Source: Deltaproteobacteria bacterium (GTDB taxonomy: Bacteria; Desulfobacterota; Desulfuromonadia; Geobacterales; Pseudopelobacteraceae). Taken from it: a DNA stretch of 48,616 bases. Positions 7,498 through 16,123 of the stretch are shown here, one piece after another (position 1 is the stretch's first letter; each line of letters begins with the position of its first letter). The notes under the pieces are model-generated. The model was given only the letters and a program-made list of their open reading frames with translations, made no database searches and was not told where the DNA came from. Where the stretch lies: NCBI GenBank assembly GCA_021781535.1, contig JAJXWO010000030.1, positions 1 to 48,616 of the forward strand, read 5' to 3'. The position numbers and the translations under genes are program-made.

Positions 7498-9985
7498 CCC
7501 CCGTCTCCTCCTCCGGCAGATCAACGGTTCTCTGCGCCAGTCAACCGTCTTCGTACTCTGCGTCGCCCTTTCTGTCGTTACGCTCGTAACCCTGGGCAGT
7601 TTCAGCCGCAGCGTCCACTCATCACTCCTGCGGGATGCCCGTGTGCTGCATTCCGCCGACATCATCATCACATCCCATTCCCCGTTCTCGTCATCCCTCA
7701 CCCAGGCTATTGACGAACGAGAACGGCAAAAAGAAATCGAAACTGCCCGTGTGTACGATTTTTACTCGGTGGTGCGGACGATTGACAACAAAGAGTCTCT
7801 GCTGAGCGACCTGAAAGTTGTTGAAAAGGGCTATCCGTTCTACGGTTCCGTAACGCTGGCTTCAGGTCGGCCGTTCGGGGAAGTGCTCACTTCGGGCGGC
7901 GTAATTGTCGAACAACAGCTTCTTGACCGCTTGCATCTGCACGTGGGGGACAGGCTCAGAATAGGCAGCGCCACCCTGAGCATCCGGGATATAGTGGTGG
8001 CTGAACCCGACCGGCCGGTGAACCTTTTTGCCCTTGGTCCGCGCATTTTTATCGCCGCTGCGGATCTCGCTTCCCTGGAACTTGTCGGAACGGGGAGCAG
8101 AGTGCATTACACCATCCTCGTCAAGGTTCGTAACCAGCAGGACATCGACCGCGTTGCCGCAGAGTTGGGCCATGCGGCAACGAAAGACCGGGAACGGGTC
8201 GAAACTTACCGGACAGCCGCTTCCGGGGTCAAACGTTTCTTCGACAATCTGCTCTTCTTTCTGGATCTTATCGGCATCTTCACCCTGCTTTTGGCAGGGA
8301 TTGGCATCCAGAGTACCCTGACCGCCCTTTTGCAAGAGCAGGAGCGGACCATTGCCATCATGAAAACTGTCGGGGCCGGAAGCCGGTTCATCTTCAGGCA
8401 TTATTTCGCGCTGACCTTTGTACTCGGCCTGGCCGGGACGCTCTGCGGCCTTGCCGCAAGTTTCCTGCTGCAGTCGTTTCTCCTGAGCCTGTTCCGTGGG
8501 CTTCTCCCCGCCGCGGTCAAGCTGGGCATTTCGGGAAGTGCGGTTGCCGAAGGGCTGTTCCTTGGCATCATCGTCGTCTTCCTTTTCACTTTCCTGCCAA
8601 TCTACCGGCTCAGGGAACTGAAGCCCCGGGCCATTTTCGGCAAAGTCGAACAGCGCACCGCCCGCAACCGCCCAACCTGGCTCACAATTTGCGCCGCCGT
8701 GTTTTTTTTGCTCGCCATGGTGCTCTGGCGGGTACGGGATATGAAGACCGGGCTGTATTTTGTCCTTGGCACCTGTCTGCTCATTCTTGTTTCCCTGCTC
8801 TGCGCTGAGGGAACCATGTACATCATGAAAAACCGGCATCCGGGAAACCTGATCCTGCGCCAGGCACTGAAAGGGCTCTTCCGTCCTGGCAATGCCACCC
8901 GGTCAACACTTGTAACCCTGACCGCTTCCCTGGCCGTAATATTTTCCATAACCCTCGTGGAGAGAAACCTTGATGCGACCTTTATCCAATCCTATCCTCC
9001 GAAATCGCCGAATCTCTTCTTCATCGACATCCTGCCGGCACAGAAAGGTGCCTTCGCCACGGCGCTCGGTATCAACACGACCTTTTATCCGGTCGTCCGG
9101 GGCTCGGTTATTGCCATCAACGGCATTGCGGTTGATCAGGAGAAAGAACGCCTGAGGCGCGGAGACAACCTGGCCCGGGAGTTCAACCTGACCTACCGGG
9201 ACCGGCTACTGGATGATGAAAGGATTGTTTCAGGGGGCGGGCTTTTCCGGAAGGATTGGACCGGACCGCAGGTATCGGTCCTGGACACGGTTCTGAAGAT
9301 GCGGGACATGCGCATTGGCGATCATATCACATTCCGTATCCAGGGCATTCCGATGGATGCGCGGATAGCAAGTATCCGTACAAGTACCCGTGAGATGCTA
9401 CAGCCCTTTTTTTACTTTGTCTTTCCGAATACGGTTCTAAATGACGCCCCCCAAACCCTGTTCGCCGCTGTTCGCGTAGCCCCGGAACAGATCGCCCCGC
9501 TCCAGAACCGGCTTGTCGCACGCTTCCCGAACGTGACGGTCATTAACCTGACGGAAACGGTAAAAATTTTCGCAAGGATTATGGAAAAACTCTCGACAAT
9601 TATCCGTTTTTTCACTTTTATCAGTGTCATAGCTGGTGCCCTGATCATCATCAGTTCTGTTTTTGCCACACGGTACGCCCGCATTCAAGAAGCGGTCTAT
9701 TTCACAATCCTCGGTGCCCGGAGCCGGTTCGTACTGGCGGTTTTTGCCACAGAGAACCTGTGTCTCGGCCTTGTAAGCGCCGTGAGCGCCCTTCTTCTTG
9801 CCCAGACAGGTGCCTGGGCCATCTGCCGTTTCGCGCTCGATGTGGCCTATCAGCCATTCGCTGGCATCAGCATCCTGATGACCCTGGCCACCATACTGTT
9901 CACCATCGCCGTCGGCCTCGGAGCCTCGTTCTCGATTCTGCGGGTAAAACCGGCACTGTTTCTGCGGGAACAAGCGGATGAATAA
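7490..9985 (+). CDS. ybbP: FtsX-type ABC permease, YbbP-like
   Basis: An 831-residue permease with two FtsX-like halves: an N-terminal membrane segment, a large periplasmic domain (about residues 40-255), a bundle of three or more membrane segments (about 260-380), further central segments (about 400-470), a second periplasmic domain, and a final three-segment bundle near the C-terminus. This is the YbbP/predicted-exporter architecture. ATG 7490 overlaps the end of ybbA, so the two are coupled. A longer open frame starts at 7406 but lies inside ybbA and is not needed. Confidence 0.82.
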   Translation: MYSPRLLLRQINGSLRQSTVFVLCVALSVVTLVTLGSFSRSVHSSLLRDARVLHSADIIITSHSPFSSSLTQAIDERERQKEIETARVYDFYSVVRTIDNKESLLSDLKVVEKGYPFYGSVTLASGRPFGEVLTSGGVIVEQQLLDRLHLHVGDRLRIGSATLSIRDIVVAEPDRPVNLFALGPRIFIAAADLASLELVGTGSRVHYTILVKVRNQQDIDRVAAELGHAATKDRERVETYRTAASGVKRFFDNLLFFLDLIGIFTLLLAGIGIQSTLTALLQEQERTIAIMKTVGAGSRFIFRHYFALTFVLGLAGTLCGLAASFLLQSFLLSLFRGLLPAAVKLGISGSAVAEGLFLGIIVVFLFTFLPIYRLRELKPRAIFGKVEQRTARNRPTWLTICAAVFFLLAMVLWRVRDMKTGLYFVLGTCLLILVSLLCAEGTMYIMKNRHPGNLILRQALKGLFRPGNATRSTLVTLTASLAVIFSITLVERNLDATFIQSYPPKSPNLFFIDILPAQKGAFATALGINTTFYPVVRGSVIAINGIAVDQEKERLRRGDNLAREFNLTYRDRLLDDERIVSGGGLFRKDWTGPQVSVLDTVLKMRDMRIGDHITFRIQGIPMDARIASIRTSTREMLQPFFYFVFPNTVLNDAPQTLFAAVRVAPEQIAPLQNRLVARFPNVTVINLTETVKIFARIMEKLSTIIRFFTFISVIAGALIIISSVFATRYARIQEAVYFTILGARSRFVLAVFATENLCLGLVSAVSALLLAQTGAWAICRFALDVAYQPFAGISILMTLATILFTIAVGLGASFSILRVKPALFLREQADE

Positions 9986-10015
9986 TCTAGAACTACTTTT
10001 TTTGTACGGGAGAGA

Positions 10016-10681
10016 ATGATGGTAAAGACTGCGCGGTTATCCGCCCTTGTAGTTTGGGGGTGCCTGCTCGGCGGCTGTGAAAAGACCACACCGCCGCCAC
10101 CTGCCAAACAGCCGCAATCCGCTGTCGCAGGTACCATTGTCGCCGTTGGCGACAGCCTCACTGCCGGCTATGGTGTCAACGAAGCAGATGCTTACCCGGC
10201 CCAACTGGAAAAAAAACTGCAGGCAGGAGGTTTTAACTGGCGGGTCGTAAATGCCGGAATCAGCGGTGAGACAAGCAGCGGCACTCTCTCACGGATTGCC
10301 TGGGTGCTCAAACTCAAGCCCGACATTGTCATCCTGGAAACCGGGGCTAATGACGGCCTGCGCGGTATTGACCCGCAGGTGACGGAAAAAAACATCGATG
10401 AGACCATCCGCATACTCAAAAAGAACCACGTCACAGTGATTCTGGCCGGCATGCGTATGGTCAGCAATATGGGGCAGGAGTACACGTCTGCATTTGCCGC
10501 CATCTACCCCTCGGTGGCAAAAAAATACAACCTGCTGCTGATCCCTTTCTTCCTGCAGGGGGTAGCCGGTGTTCCTTCCCTCAACCAGAATGATGGCATA
10601 CATCCCGTTGCAGCGGGATACCGGATAATTACCGACATGATCTATCCGTATGTGGTGCGGGTCCTTGCATCGAAACAATGA
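10016..10681 (+). CDS. tesA: TesA-like SGNH esterase, predicted lipoprotein
   Basis: A 221-residue GDSL/SGNH hydrolase related to arylesterase/acyl-CoA thioesterase I TesA. The blocks are visible in order: GDSLT (block I, catalytic Ser), NAGISG (Gly), GANDG (Asn) and DGIHP (Asp and His). The N-terminus ends in a lipobox LGGC with C21, followed by a proline-rich linker, so the enzyme should be membrane-tethered; E. coli TesA is soluble in the periplasm. GGGAG precedes ATG 10016; ATG 10019 is an equal alternative. It is co-directional with ybbA-ybbP, 30 bases downstream, which supports a joint role. Confidence 0.85.
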   Translation: MMVKTARLSALVVWGCLLGGCEKTTPPPPAKQPQSAVAGTIVAVGDSLTAGYGVNEADAYPAQLEKKLQAGGFNWRVVNAGISGETSSGTLSRIAWVLKLKPDIVILETGANDGLRGIDPQVTEKNIDETIRILKKNHVTVILAGMRMVSNMGQEYTSAFAAIYPSVAKKYNLLLIPFFLQGVAGVPSLNQNDGIHPVAAGYRIITDMIYPYVVRVLASKQ

Positions 10682-10749
10682 GCTCCGGAAGTTTGGCCCA
10701 CATAAAAGCATTGCGGCACTATTTCCCCATGCAAACACCGATCATTGTC

Positions 10750-11538
10750 CTAGAAACAGGCCCGCACAACACCACCGTCCACCCGCAGGGCTGCTCCGTT
10801 GGTGGCCGATGACAGCGGGCTGCACACATAGGTAATAAGGTTGGCCACCTCTTCCGGAGTGGCGAAACGCTGCAATAACGAACTGGGGCGTATGGAGCGG
10901 ATAAACTCCTTTTCAAACTCGGCAAAAGGCTTGCCCTCGCTCAGCTTTGAGACAAAATCCTCCACGCCAGCGGTGCGGGTCGGTCCGGGCAGGATTGCGT
11001 TGGAGGTCACGCCGGTGCCGGTACAGATCTCGGCAATCCCGCGTGAGACAGACAGCAGAGCGGTTTTCGTCATGCCGTAATGAATCATTTCCGCAGGGAT
11101 CTGGATGCCGCTTTCACTGCTGAGGAACACGATCCGTCCCCAGTTGCGCTCCTTCATTCCCGGCAGCCAGGCCCGGGCAAGACGCACGGCACTCAGCACA
11201 TTGACCTCGAAAAAGCGCCTCCACTCTTCATCGGAAATTTCTTCAAACGGCTTGGGTGCATAAATACCCAGGTTATTTACCAGAATATCCACATCAGGCA
11301 GCCTGTGCAAGAGCCTCTCGGCTGCATCGCTTCGTGCCAGGTCGCCACTGAATCCCTCCACTGCGGCGTTCGGTACCATACTTTTTATACGTTCCAAGGC
11401 GGTCGCAACCGTATCGTCACTGCGACCGTTGATGACAACCAGCGCTCCTTCCCGCGCCAGAGAGATGGCCGTCGCCAGACCGATCCCCGCCGTTGAGCCG
11501 GAAATGAATGCTTTTTTACCACTAAGTTTCAAATCCAT
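10750..11538 (-). CDS. Short-chain dehydrogenase/reductase (SDR)
   Basis: A 262-residue classical SDR, using NAD(P)(H) to interconvert an alcohol and a ketone or similar substrate. The cofactor motif GSTAGIG is at about residues 14-20, NNLG near 89, the catalytic Ser in SSESG and the Tyr-Lys pair as YGMTK. It ends in a VDGGV segment typical of the family. ATG 11538 is chosen because AGGAGG lies 6 bases upstream; the open frame extends further but without support. Its substrate cannot be read from sequence. It is convergent with tesA and divergent from the rhodanese gene. Confidence 0.85.
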   Translation of the reverse strand: MDLKLSGKKAFISGSTAGIGLATAISLAREGALVVINGRSDDTVATALERIKSMVPNAAVEGFSGDLARSDAAERLLHRLPDVDILVNNLGIYAPKPFEEISDEEWRRFFEVNVLSAVRLARAWLPGMKERNWGRIVFLSSESGIQIPAEMIHYGMTKTALLSVSRGIAEICTGTGVTSNAILPGPTRTAGVEDFVSKLSEGKPFAEFEKEFIRSIRPSSLLQRFATPEEVANLITYVCSPLSSATNGAALRVDGGVVRACF

Positions 11539-11651
11539 ACAGAGCCTCCTCTGAAATGCATTTTTTTCACCTCCGGGGTAAGTATATCCCTTTGAAGGTG
11601 GATGGCAATTCACGCTCTGAAATCTTTTCAACTCGGAATAACGCGTTCAAC

Positions 11652-11682
11652 TTGTCAGTACTATGCTCTGATATGGTATAAT
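11652..11682 (+). promoter_or_regulatory. Promoter of the rhodanese gene, extended -10
   Basis: TTGTCA at 11652-11657, a long 19-bp spacer, and a perfect TATAAT at 11677-11682 preceded by TG in the form TGGTATAAT. The extended -10 can make up for the long spacer. It points to the gene at 11741. Confidence 0.6.
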
Positions 11683-11740
11683 CAAAACAGGAAGGGAGCG
11701 CTACCCTGATTGGTATTTCAGAGGAAAGGAGATGAGTACA

Positions 11741-12112
11741 ATGCTGAAAGGATTTGATGTTTCCGCCGCAGCGGTGAAGGATCTTATTCACCATGGTGAG
11801 CCCGTTCAGTTTATTGAACTCCGTCATCATCACAAGCACGACTGGAGCCTGTTCAAGGCTCGAGGAGCGTTGCGAATAGAAAATGACATGCTTGAACAGC
11901 ATCTGGCGGACATGCCTCACGACCGGCCGATAGTGGTCTTTGCAGATTGCCCGGGAGAAGAGACCAGCGCTCGGGCTGCAGAGATGCTGATGAAGCGTGG
12001 GTGGAATGATGTACATAAACTGGTCGGAGGATTCGATGCTTATCTTGAGGCGGGTCTTCCGGTAGAACCGGCCACAAAGGCTGTACCTGCAACGCGAATC
12101 ATGTGGCTGTGA
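11741..12112 (+). CDS. Single-domain rhodanese-like protein
   Basis: A 123-residue single rhodanese domain, a fold that carries persulfide on an active-site cysteine for sulfur transfer. C70 sits in the expected loop (FADCPGEETS) before the ARAAEMLMKRG helix, and a VHKLVGGFDAY segment follows, as in the family. ATG 11741 is preferred over ATG 11732 because AAGGAG (11726-11731) abuts 11732 but stands 9 bases before 11741. No partner gene is adjacent, so the sulfur acceptor is unknown. Confidence 0.8.
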   Translation: MLKGFDVSAAAVKDLIHHGEPVQFIELRHHHKHDWSLFKARGALRIENDMLEQHLADMPHDRPIVVFADCPGEETSARAAEMLMKRGWNDVHKLVGGFDAYLEAGLPVEPATKAVPATRIMWL

Positions 12113-12256
12113 AAGAAGAAGGACAATCGAGGCGCCAACCGTGTGCTCTGCTCTATTGCCGATCATCTTGCAGGCCATGATTCAGGTTGCCGGAGGGCCT
12201 TGATTCACACAAAAGAGAGTTGTGGCTGATAAAATTTGTAGCAGATTATTGCAAAC

Positions 12257-12329
12257 GGTGGCAACAAGGGTACGGTGTTGTTTCTGGCGTGCAGTCAAAA
12301 GCTATTCAACCGTTACCTCTGTTGCCACC
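12257..12329. repeat. Perfect 10-bp inverted repeat, 53-base spacer
   Basis: GGTGGCAACA at 12257-12266 is repeated in inverted form as TGTTGCCACC at 12320-12329. It lies in the gap between the convergent rhodanese and SDR genes (12113-12369), where I see no gene. It could form a long-range stem at the end of the transcripts. Confidence 0.4.
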
Positions 12330-12369
12330 ACTGTTATTTTCTAAATACGCCACTGTAACAATTTACCGG

Positions 12370-13137
12370 TTATTGATTACGCCCGGCCATCACCCCGCCG
12401 TCCACATCCCAGACCGCTCCCGTTACCCACCGTGCTTCGTCCGAGAGCAGAAACATGATCACCGACGCCACATCGCCAGGCATTCCGATCCGGCCGATCG
12501 GGTGGAAATCGTTGAAAGCCTGCAGGGTCTCATGTATCTCGTCGGGCTTGATAAAAGCACTGTAGATTGGCGTTTCCACCACGGCGGGAGCCACGCTGTT
12601 AACCCGTATGCCGGAACCCGCAAGTTCCATTGCCAGATGCTGGGTTAAAGAGTGCAGGCCTGCTTTGGCCATGGAATAGGCCGAAGATGGCGTCGCCTTA
12701 ATTGCCTGGTGCGCCCACATGGAACCGATGTTGACCATCGCTCCACCACCGCTTGCAACCATATTTTTTGCCACTTGCTGGGTCACAAAAAAGGTCGCCT
12801 TGTTAAGATCCATATAGGCATCATAATCTTCGCGCGTATGTTCCAAAAAAGACTTGGGAGAGAATACTCCCGCCGCGTTGACAAGGAATTTCACATCCTT
12901 CATCTCGTTTCGCACCGAGCGAATCAGCCTGTCCACTTCATCCCATTTCGCAAGGTCACACTGAAAGATCTGCACCTTGTCAGGAATGGCGAACGATTTG
13001 CGGGCTTCCTCCAGCTTATCCCGGTGTTTGGCGACCAGCGTCACCACAGCCCCTGCCTTAACCAGCAACCGGGCCGTTTCAAGTCCCATGCCGCTACTGC
13101 CACCGATTATCAGCGCGTGTTTATCTGAAAAGCTCAT
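12370..13137 (-). CDS. Short-chain dehydrogenase/reductase (SDR)
   Basis: A 255-residue classical SDR with the cofactor motif GGSSGMG at about residues 12-18, NAAG, a Ser in NIGSMW and the catalytic pair in YSMAK, closing with WDVDGGV. It is clearly distinct from the SDR at 10750-11538 in its loops. GGGAGG lies about 8 bases before ATG 13137. It is the most downstream of a run of minus-strand genes from 14327, so it may be part of that transcript. The substrate is unknown. Confidence 0.85.
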   Translation of the reverse strand: MSFSDKHALIIGGSSGMGLETARLLVKAGAVVTLVAKHRDKLEEARKSFAIPDKVQIFQCDLAKWDEVDRLIRSVRNEMKDVKFLVNAAGVFSPKSFLEHTREDYDAYMDLNKATFFVTQQVAKNMVASGGGAMVNIGSMWAHQAIKATPSSAYSMAKAGLHSLTQHLAMELAGSGIRVNSVAPAVVETPIYSAFIKPDEIHETLQAFNDFHPIGRIGMPGDVASVIMFLLSDEARWVTGAVWDVDGGVMAGRNQ

Positions 13138-13251
13138 GTAAAGTTCCTCCCTTTTATGCTGGATAACATCACGGCCTCATGGAAATGGCCGTATCTGCCG
13201 CTTCGTTCGTCCTGCACATGACCGCATCAGCAAAAGTCGGCAAGAACCGGC

Positions 13252-13437
13252 TTAGTCCTTGAAGTATGAGTGTGCGGGCTTGATTGCAAGGATTATGGCT
13301 GCCGTAATAAAGACCAGAACATACTGTTTCGTAATTTCCGGGAAATATGCCCCGGCAATCATCCCAAACAAGATTGCACTCAGCTTCAGACAGAGTATTT
13401 CAACAGGAGACCAAATTTTAGACCTGTACAGTTTCAT
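13252..13437 (-). CDS. Small predicted membrane protein
   Basis: A 61-residue protein with two hydrophobic segments (about residues 12-30 and 38-54) separated by a short charged turn, and a basic N-terminus. A purine-rich GGGGGAA is about 6 bases before ATG 13437. I do not recognise it. It sits between the DUF1499 gene and an SDR gene on the same strand. Confidence 0.55.
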   Translation of the reverse strand: MKLYRSKIWSPVEILCLKLSAILFGMIAGAYFPEITKQYVLVFITAAIILAIKPAHSYFKD

Positions 13438-13533
13438 ATCAAGATTCCCCCATAACGATCGTCTGAAAAAAGTATACCCCTCATCAGAAGAAAAACCACT
13501 TACCGGGAAACTCGATAAAGGTCACACCGCACC

Positions 13534-13944
13534 TCACTCCCGGGCTTTTTCAAACGCATGTCGTATTTCTTCCATCCGGCTGCGGTTCTTGCCCAGATCC
13601 CAGTAGCCACTGCGGGCGGCTGAACGGATATGGATCAGTCCGTCAGGCGTATCCAGGACAAATAAACCGTCATCAACAAAACCGAGCATGGTTCGGAACT
13701 CGACGCGGATTGTTGCTTCATCCGACGAAATCACCGTAGTATCGCTGCGCTGACCGAGCAGATTCCGAAGTTTTTCGAATGCACTCAGAGCGTTTCCCGT
13801 AACCGTGAACGGTTCGATGCGATGGCTGTCCGTTGCCTGACTGGAGACGCAATTGGGTTTTTCCGGGCATGGCGGAAGAGAGTGTGTGGAAGCGACCGCT
13901 ACGCTTGTTGTCATAAGCATCACCATTGTCAGAAGCGGGATCAT
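13534..13944 (-). CDS. DUF1499-family exported protein
   Basis: A 136-residue protein with an N-terminal signal peptide (hydrophobic to about residue 18) and the CPEKPNCVSS segment that marks DUF1499, followed by a compact alpha/beta domain rich in RVEF and DGLFVLD strands. The function of the family is not known. Its start overlaps the stop of the DUF309 gene as ATGA, so the two are coupled. Confidence 0.75.
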   Translation of the reverse strand: MIPLLTMVMLMTTSVAVASTHSLPPCPEKPNCVSSQATDSHRIEPFTVTGNALSAFEKLRNLLGQRSDTTVISSDEATIRVEFRTMLGFVDDGLFVLDTPDGLIHIRSAARSGYWDLGKNRSRMEEIRHAFEKARE

Positions 13945-14327
13945 TGAGAAACCGTCCGCAGCCGAGGGATATATGATGGATCCAGCTCATCCATCCGTTC
14001 GCTGCCAAGATCTTCCAGGGCCTCGCGCACCCGGTTGGCATCCGCTATAAGTCCGGCTACATCCACCCACATGCATACATCAGAAACGTGGCTCAAGTGC
14101 TTTACCCCGCTCGTGAGGACGCTGATCGCCCCGCCGTAGTTTCCGTTACGCCAGTGAAGCAGGGCCACCGCAACCTGAAGGGTCCCCTGGAAGAATTCGC
14201 GCACCTCTCCACCTTCGCCAATCCACAGATCTTCCAGTGTTTCATGGCACTCATACCATTGACCGGCATTGAACTGCCGGATAGCCAGAAGCAGTTGCCC
14301 CGGCGGTGATTCATTACAATGTCGCAT
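13941..14327 (-). CDS. DUF309-family protein
   Basis: A 128-residue all-helical protein with the family signature FNAGQWYECHETLEDLW near residues 20-36 and the GTLQ-VALLHW helix after it. The His and Glu residues of that signature could bind a metal, but the role of the family is not established. ATG 14327 is chosen because AAGGAG lies about 12 bases upstream; the open frame extends to 14417 but would run into the divergent promoter. It is translationally coupled to the DUF1499 gene. Confidence 0.75.
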   Translation of the reverse strand: MRHCNESPPGQLLLAIRQFNAGQWYECHETLEDLWIGEGGEVREFFQGTLQVAVALLHWRNGNYGGAISVLTSGVKHLSHVSDVCMWVDVAGLIADANRVREALEDLGSERMDELDPSYIPRLRTVSQ

Positions 14328-14445
14328 ACGTAAAATCAGCTCCTTCGTTGCATGAAACCAGCGTGATATGACCGACAGCGGCAGCAGTAATGCTGCGATA
14401 CTACGGCTGTTTTGCACAATAACAGTGATCGGCGGTGATCTGTTG

Positions 14446-14475
14446 TTGACATGTCAGACTGTTTCGAAACATGAT
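14446..14475 (+). promoter_or_regulatory. Promoter with two embedded palindromes
   Basis: A perfect -35 TTGACA (14446-14451) and an 18-bp spacer to CATGAT (14470-14475). Two perfect palindromes lie on it: TGACATGTCA at 14447-14456 over the -35, and TGTTTCGAAACA at 14460-14471 in the spacer and the first -10 bases. This is the layout of a repressor-controlled promoter. It faces the DCC gene at 14515 and lies about 120 bases upstream of the divergent DUF309 gene. Confidence 0.55.
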
Positions 14476-14514
14476 AACCTTACACTACATTTGTATTTGT
14501 CAAACTACTGGACA

Positions 14515-14925
14515 ATGCCCATGCTAATTAAACCGCACTTCCCACTCGACGTCTTCTACGATGGATCCTGTTCCGTCTGCGCCAGAGAGATAGAACACTA
14601 TCTGCGCCAGGATCATGGTGGCAATCTTCGGTCGGTAGACATCAGTGCCCCCAGCTTCGACCCTGCCCCCTTTCATATAACCCTGGATGCCTTCATGTAT
14701 GAACTGCATGCCATCGACCAGAGTGGCGGGGTATATCGGGGTGTGGAAGCGTTCTGGGCCATCTGGCAGGCGTTTCCTGCTTCGACGTTGTATGGCCTGT
14801 TGGGTGCCGTCATAACCATGCCGGTGGTACATCCTGTCGCACGTCTTCTGTACAAGGGATTTGCCCGCATACGTCCTTATCTGCCGAAGAGACATAGCTG
14901 CACCACCGGTACCTGCAAAAGATAG
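14515..14925 (+). CDS. DCC-family (DUF393) thiol-disulfide oxidoreductase-like protein
   Basis: A 136-residue protein with the DCC signature YDGSCSVC (a CxxC pair at residues 20 and 23) near the N-terminus, a thioredoxin-like beginning, and hydrophobic C-terminal segments (about 85-115). The family is predicted to do thiol-disulfide chemistry, but its substrate is unknown. Starts at 14515 and 14521 are both possible and neither has a strong Shine-Dalgarno. It has its own palindrome-covered promoter and is followed 19 bases later by the DUF2127 gene. Confidence 0.75.
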   Translation: MPMLIKPHFPLDVFYDGSCSVCAREIEHYLRQDHGGNLRSVDISAPSFDPAPFHITLDAFMYELHAIDQSGGVYRGVEAFWAIWQAFPASTLYGLLGAVITMPVVHPVARLLYKGFARIRPYLPKRHSCTTGTCKR

Positions 14926-14944
14926 GAAGGGGTGGATTCCGAAA

Positions 14945-15445
14945 ATGAAACGTACCCAAACGCACAAAAAGCGTTCCTCGAGTAATCTGCATGCGCGAGG
15001 ACTGCACATCATCGCATTTTTTGAAGGCGCCAAAGGGTTGCTGGTCCTTTTAGTCGGCTTTGAACTGCTGACCTTCATTCACAAAGACATTCACGAAGCA
15101 GCCATACGGTTGGTCGAACACCTGGACTTAAACCCCGCCAGCCATTATCCGCGTATATTTCTCGATTTGACGGAACATGTAAGCGACGCAAAACTCTGGA
15201 GCATTGCAGTGGCAGCGGCGATGTACTTTGTCGTGCGCATAATCGAAGCAGCCGGCCTCTGGATGAAAAAGTCCTGGGCAGAGTGGTTCGGAGTGCTGAC
15301 CGGTGGCATGTATATCCCGGTCGAGATTTTTGAAGTCGTCCGCAGAGCAACCTGGCCAAGAGTAACCATACTCGTCATTAACCTTTGCGTCGTGTCCTAC
15401 CTGCTGTTTGTACTGATCAAAAGCGGCAATAAAAAGTCTCACTGA
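14945..15445 (+). CDS. DUF2127-family membrane protein
   Basis: A 166-residue protein with about four membrane segments (near residues 22-42, 81-100, 110-128 and 137-158) and a basic N-terminus beginning HARGLHIIAFFEGAKG, a start typical of DUF2127. AGGAAGGGG lies about 13 bases before ATG 14945. Probably co-transcribed with the DCC gene. Function unknown. Confidence 0.75.
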   Translation: MKRTQTHKKRSSSNLHARGLHIIAFFEGAKGLLVLLVGFELLTFIHKDIHEAAIRLVEHLDLNPASHYPRIFLDLTEHVSDAKLWSIAVAAAMYFVVRIIEAAGLWMKKSWAEWFGVLTGGMYIPVEIFEVVRRATWPRVTILVINLCVVSYLLFVLIKSGNKKSH

Positions 15446-15463
15446 TGATGTCTCTGCACACTA

Positions 15464-16123
15464 TCAATCACACCAGCGCTGAATATACAACTCCATGGTA
15501 TCCAGATTCAGGGCTACCAGATTCCCGAAGTTTGGCTGCATGGCGGTGAACGCTCCGTTATCGAGTTGAAAGTTATTCGTAAGAAGCGATGCCTCAATCA
15601 GCGGAAGCGGGCGGATTTTATGGCCGGTTACAAGGGTCCGCCCCTCCAGCCTATCTCTGCCGAACGGGCTGCTCTCTCCCCAGACCATTGCAAAGGGAGT
15701 GCTTTCCGCCAGGGGATCAGCCACCGTCATGTCCAGTCCCGCATGAACAAAAACGAAATTTTCGTCCGATTGTATATACGGCATCTGATCGAGTAGAGTA
15801 AGATAAACGTCCGGCAGCTCATCCAGAGATGTTGCACCGAAGCTTTTCAAGGTCTCTGTCCCCCACCCCTCCATCCAGTATTCATCAGTACCGCTTACCG
15901 ACTGTAGCAGCATATCTTCATGATTTCCCCGCACCGGGCGCACGTCATACCCTACCGCCGTGAGACGCATCATTGTGTCCAGCACCCCCCTGCTGTCGGG
16001 GCCGCGATCAATATAATCCCCCAACAGATGCAGCCGGTCGCCGGGCCTTAAATTCAAACGACCGAGGAGCGCCTGAAAGGTTTTGCTGCCACCATGTATG
16101 TCACCGATTGCGTAGCGGGTCAT
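15464..16123 (-). CDS. Metallophosphatase, PP2A/ApaH-like serine/threonine phosphatase
   Basis: A 219-residue calcineurin-fold phosphatase with all metal-binding blocks: GDIHG at residues 7-11, GDYIDRGPDS at about 35-44, RGNHED near 66-71 and VFVHAG near 127. This is the pattern of bacterial PrpA-type protein phosphatases and diadenosine tetraphosphatases; the length favours the PrpA type. It is convergent with the DUF2127 gene, whose stop lies 18 bases away, with no terminator visible between them. Divergent from the ABC operon that follows. Confidence 0.85.
   Translation of the reverse strand: MTRYAIGDIHGGSKTFQALLGRLNLRPGDRLHLLGDYIDRGPDSRGVLDTMMRLTAVGYDVRPVRGNHEDMLLQSVSGTDEYWMEGWGTETLKSFGATSLDELPDVYLTLLDQMPYIQSDENFVFVHAGLDMTVADPLAESTPFAMVWGESSPFGRDRLEGRTLVTGHKIRPLPLIEASLLTNNFQLDNGAFTAMQPNFGNLVALNLDTMELYIQRWCD

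Noticed and set aside
7862..8839. Long minus-strand open frame inside ybbP
   Set aside because: It is antisense to a well-supported FtsX-type permease and is rich in Gly, Gln and Glu without recognisable motifs.
10682..10749. Terminator between tesA and the convergent SDR
   Set aside because: No stem with a T run was found in the 68-base gap.
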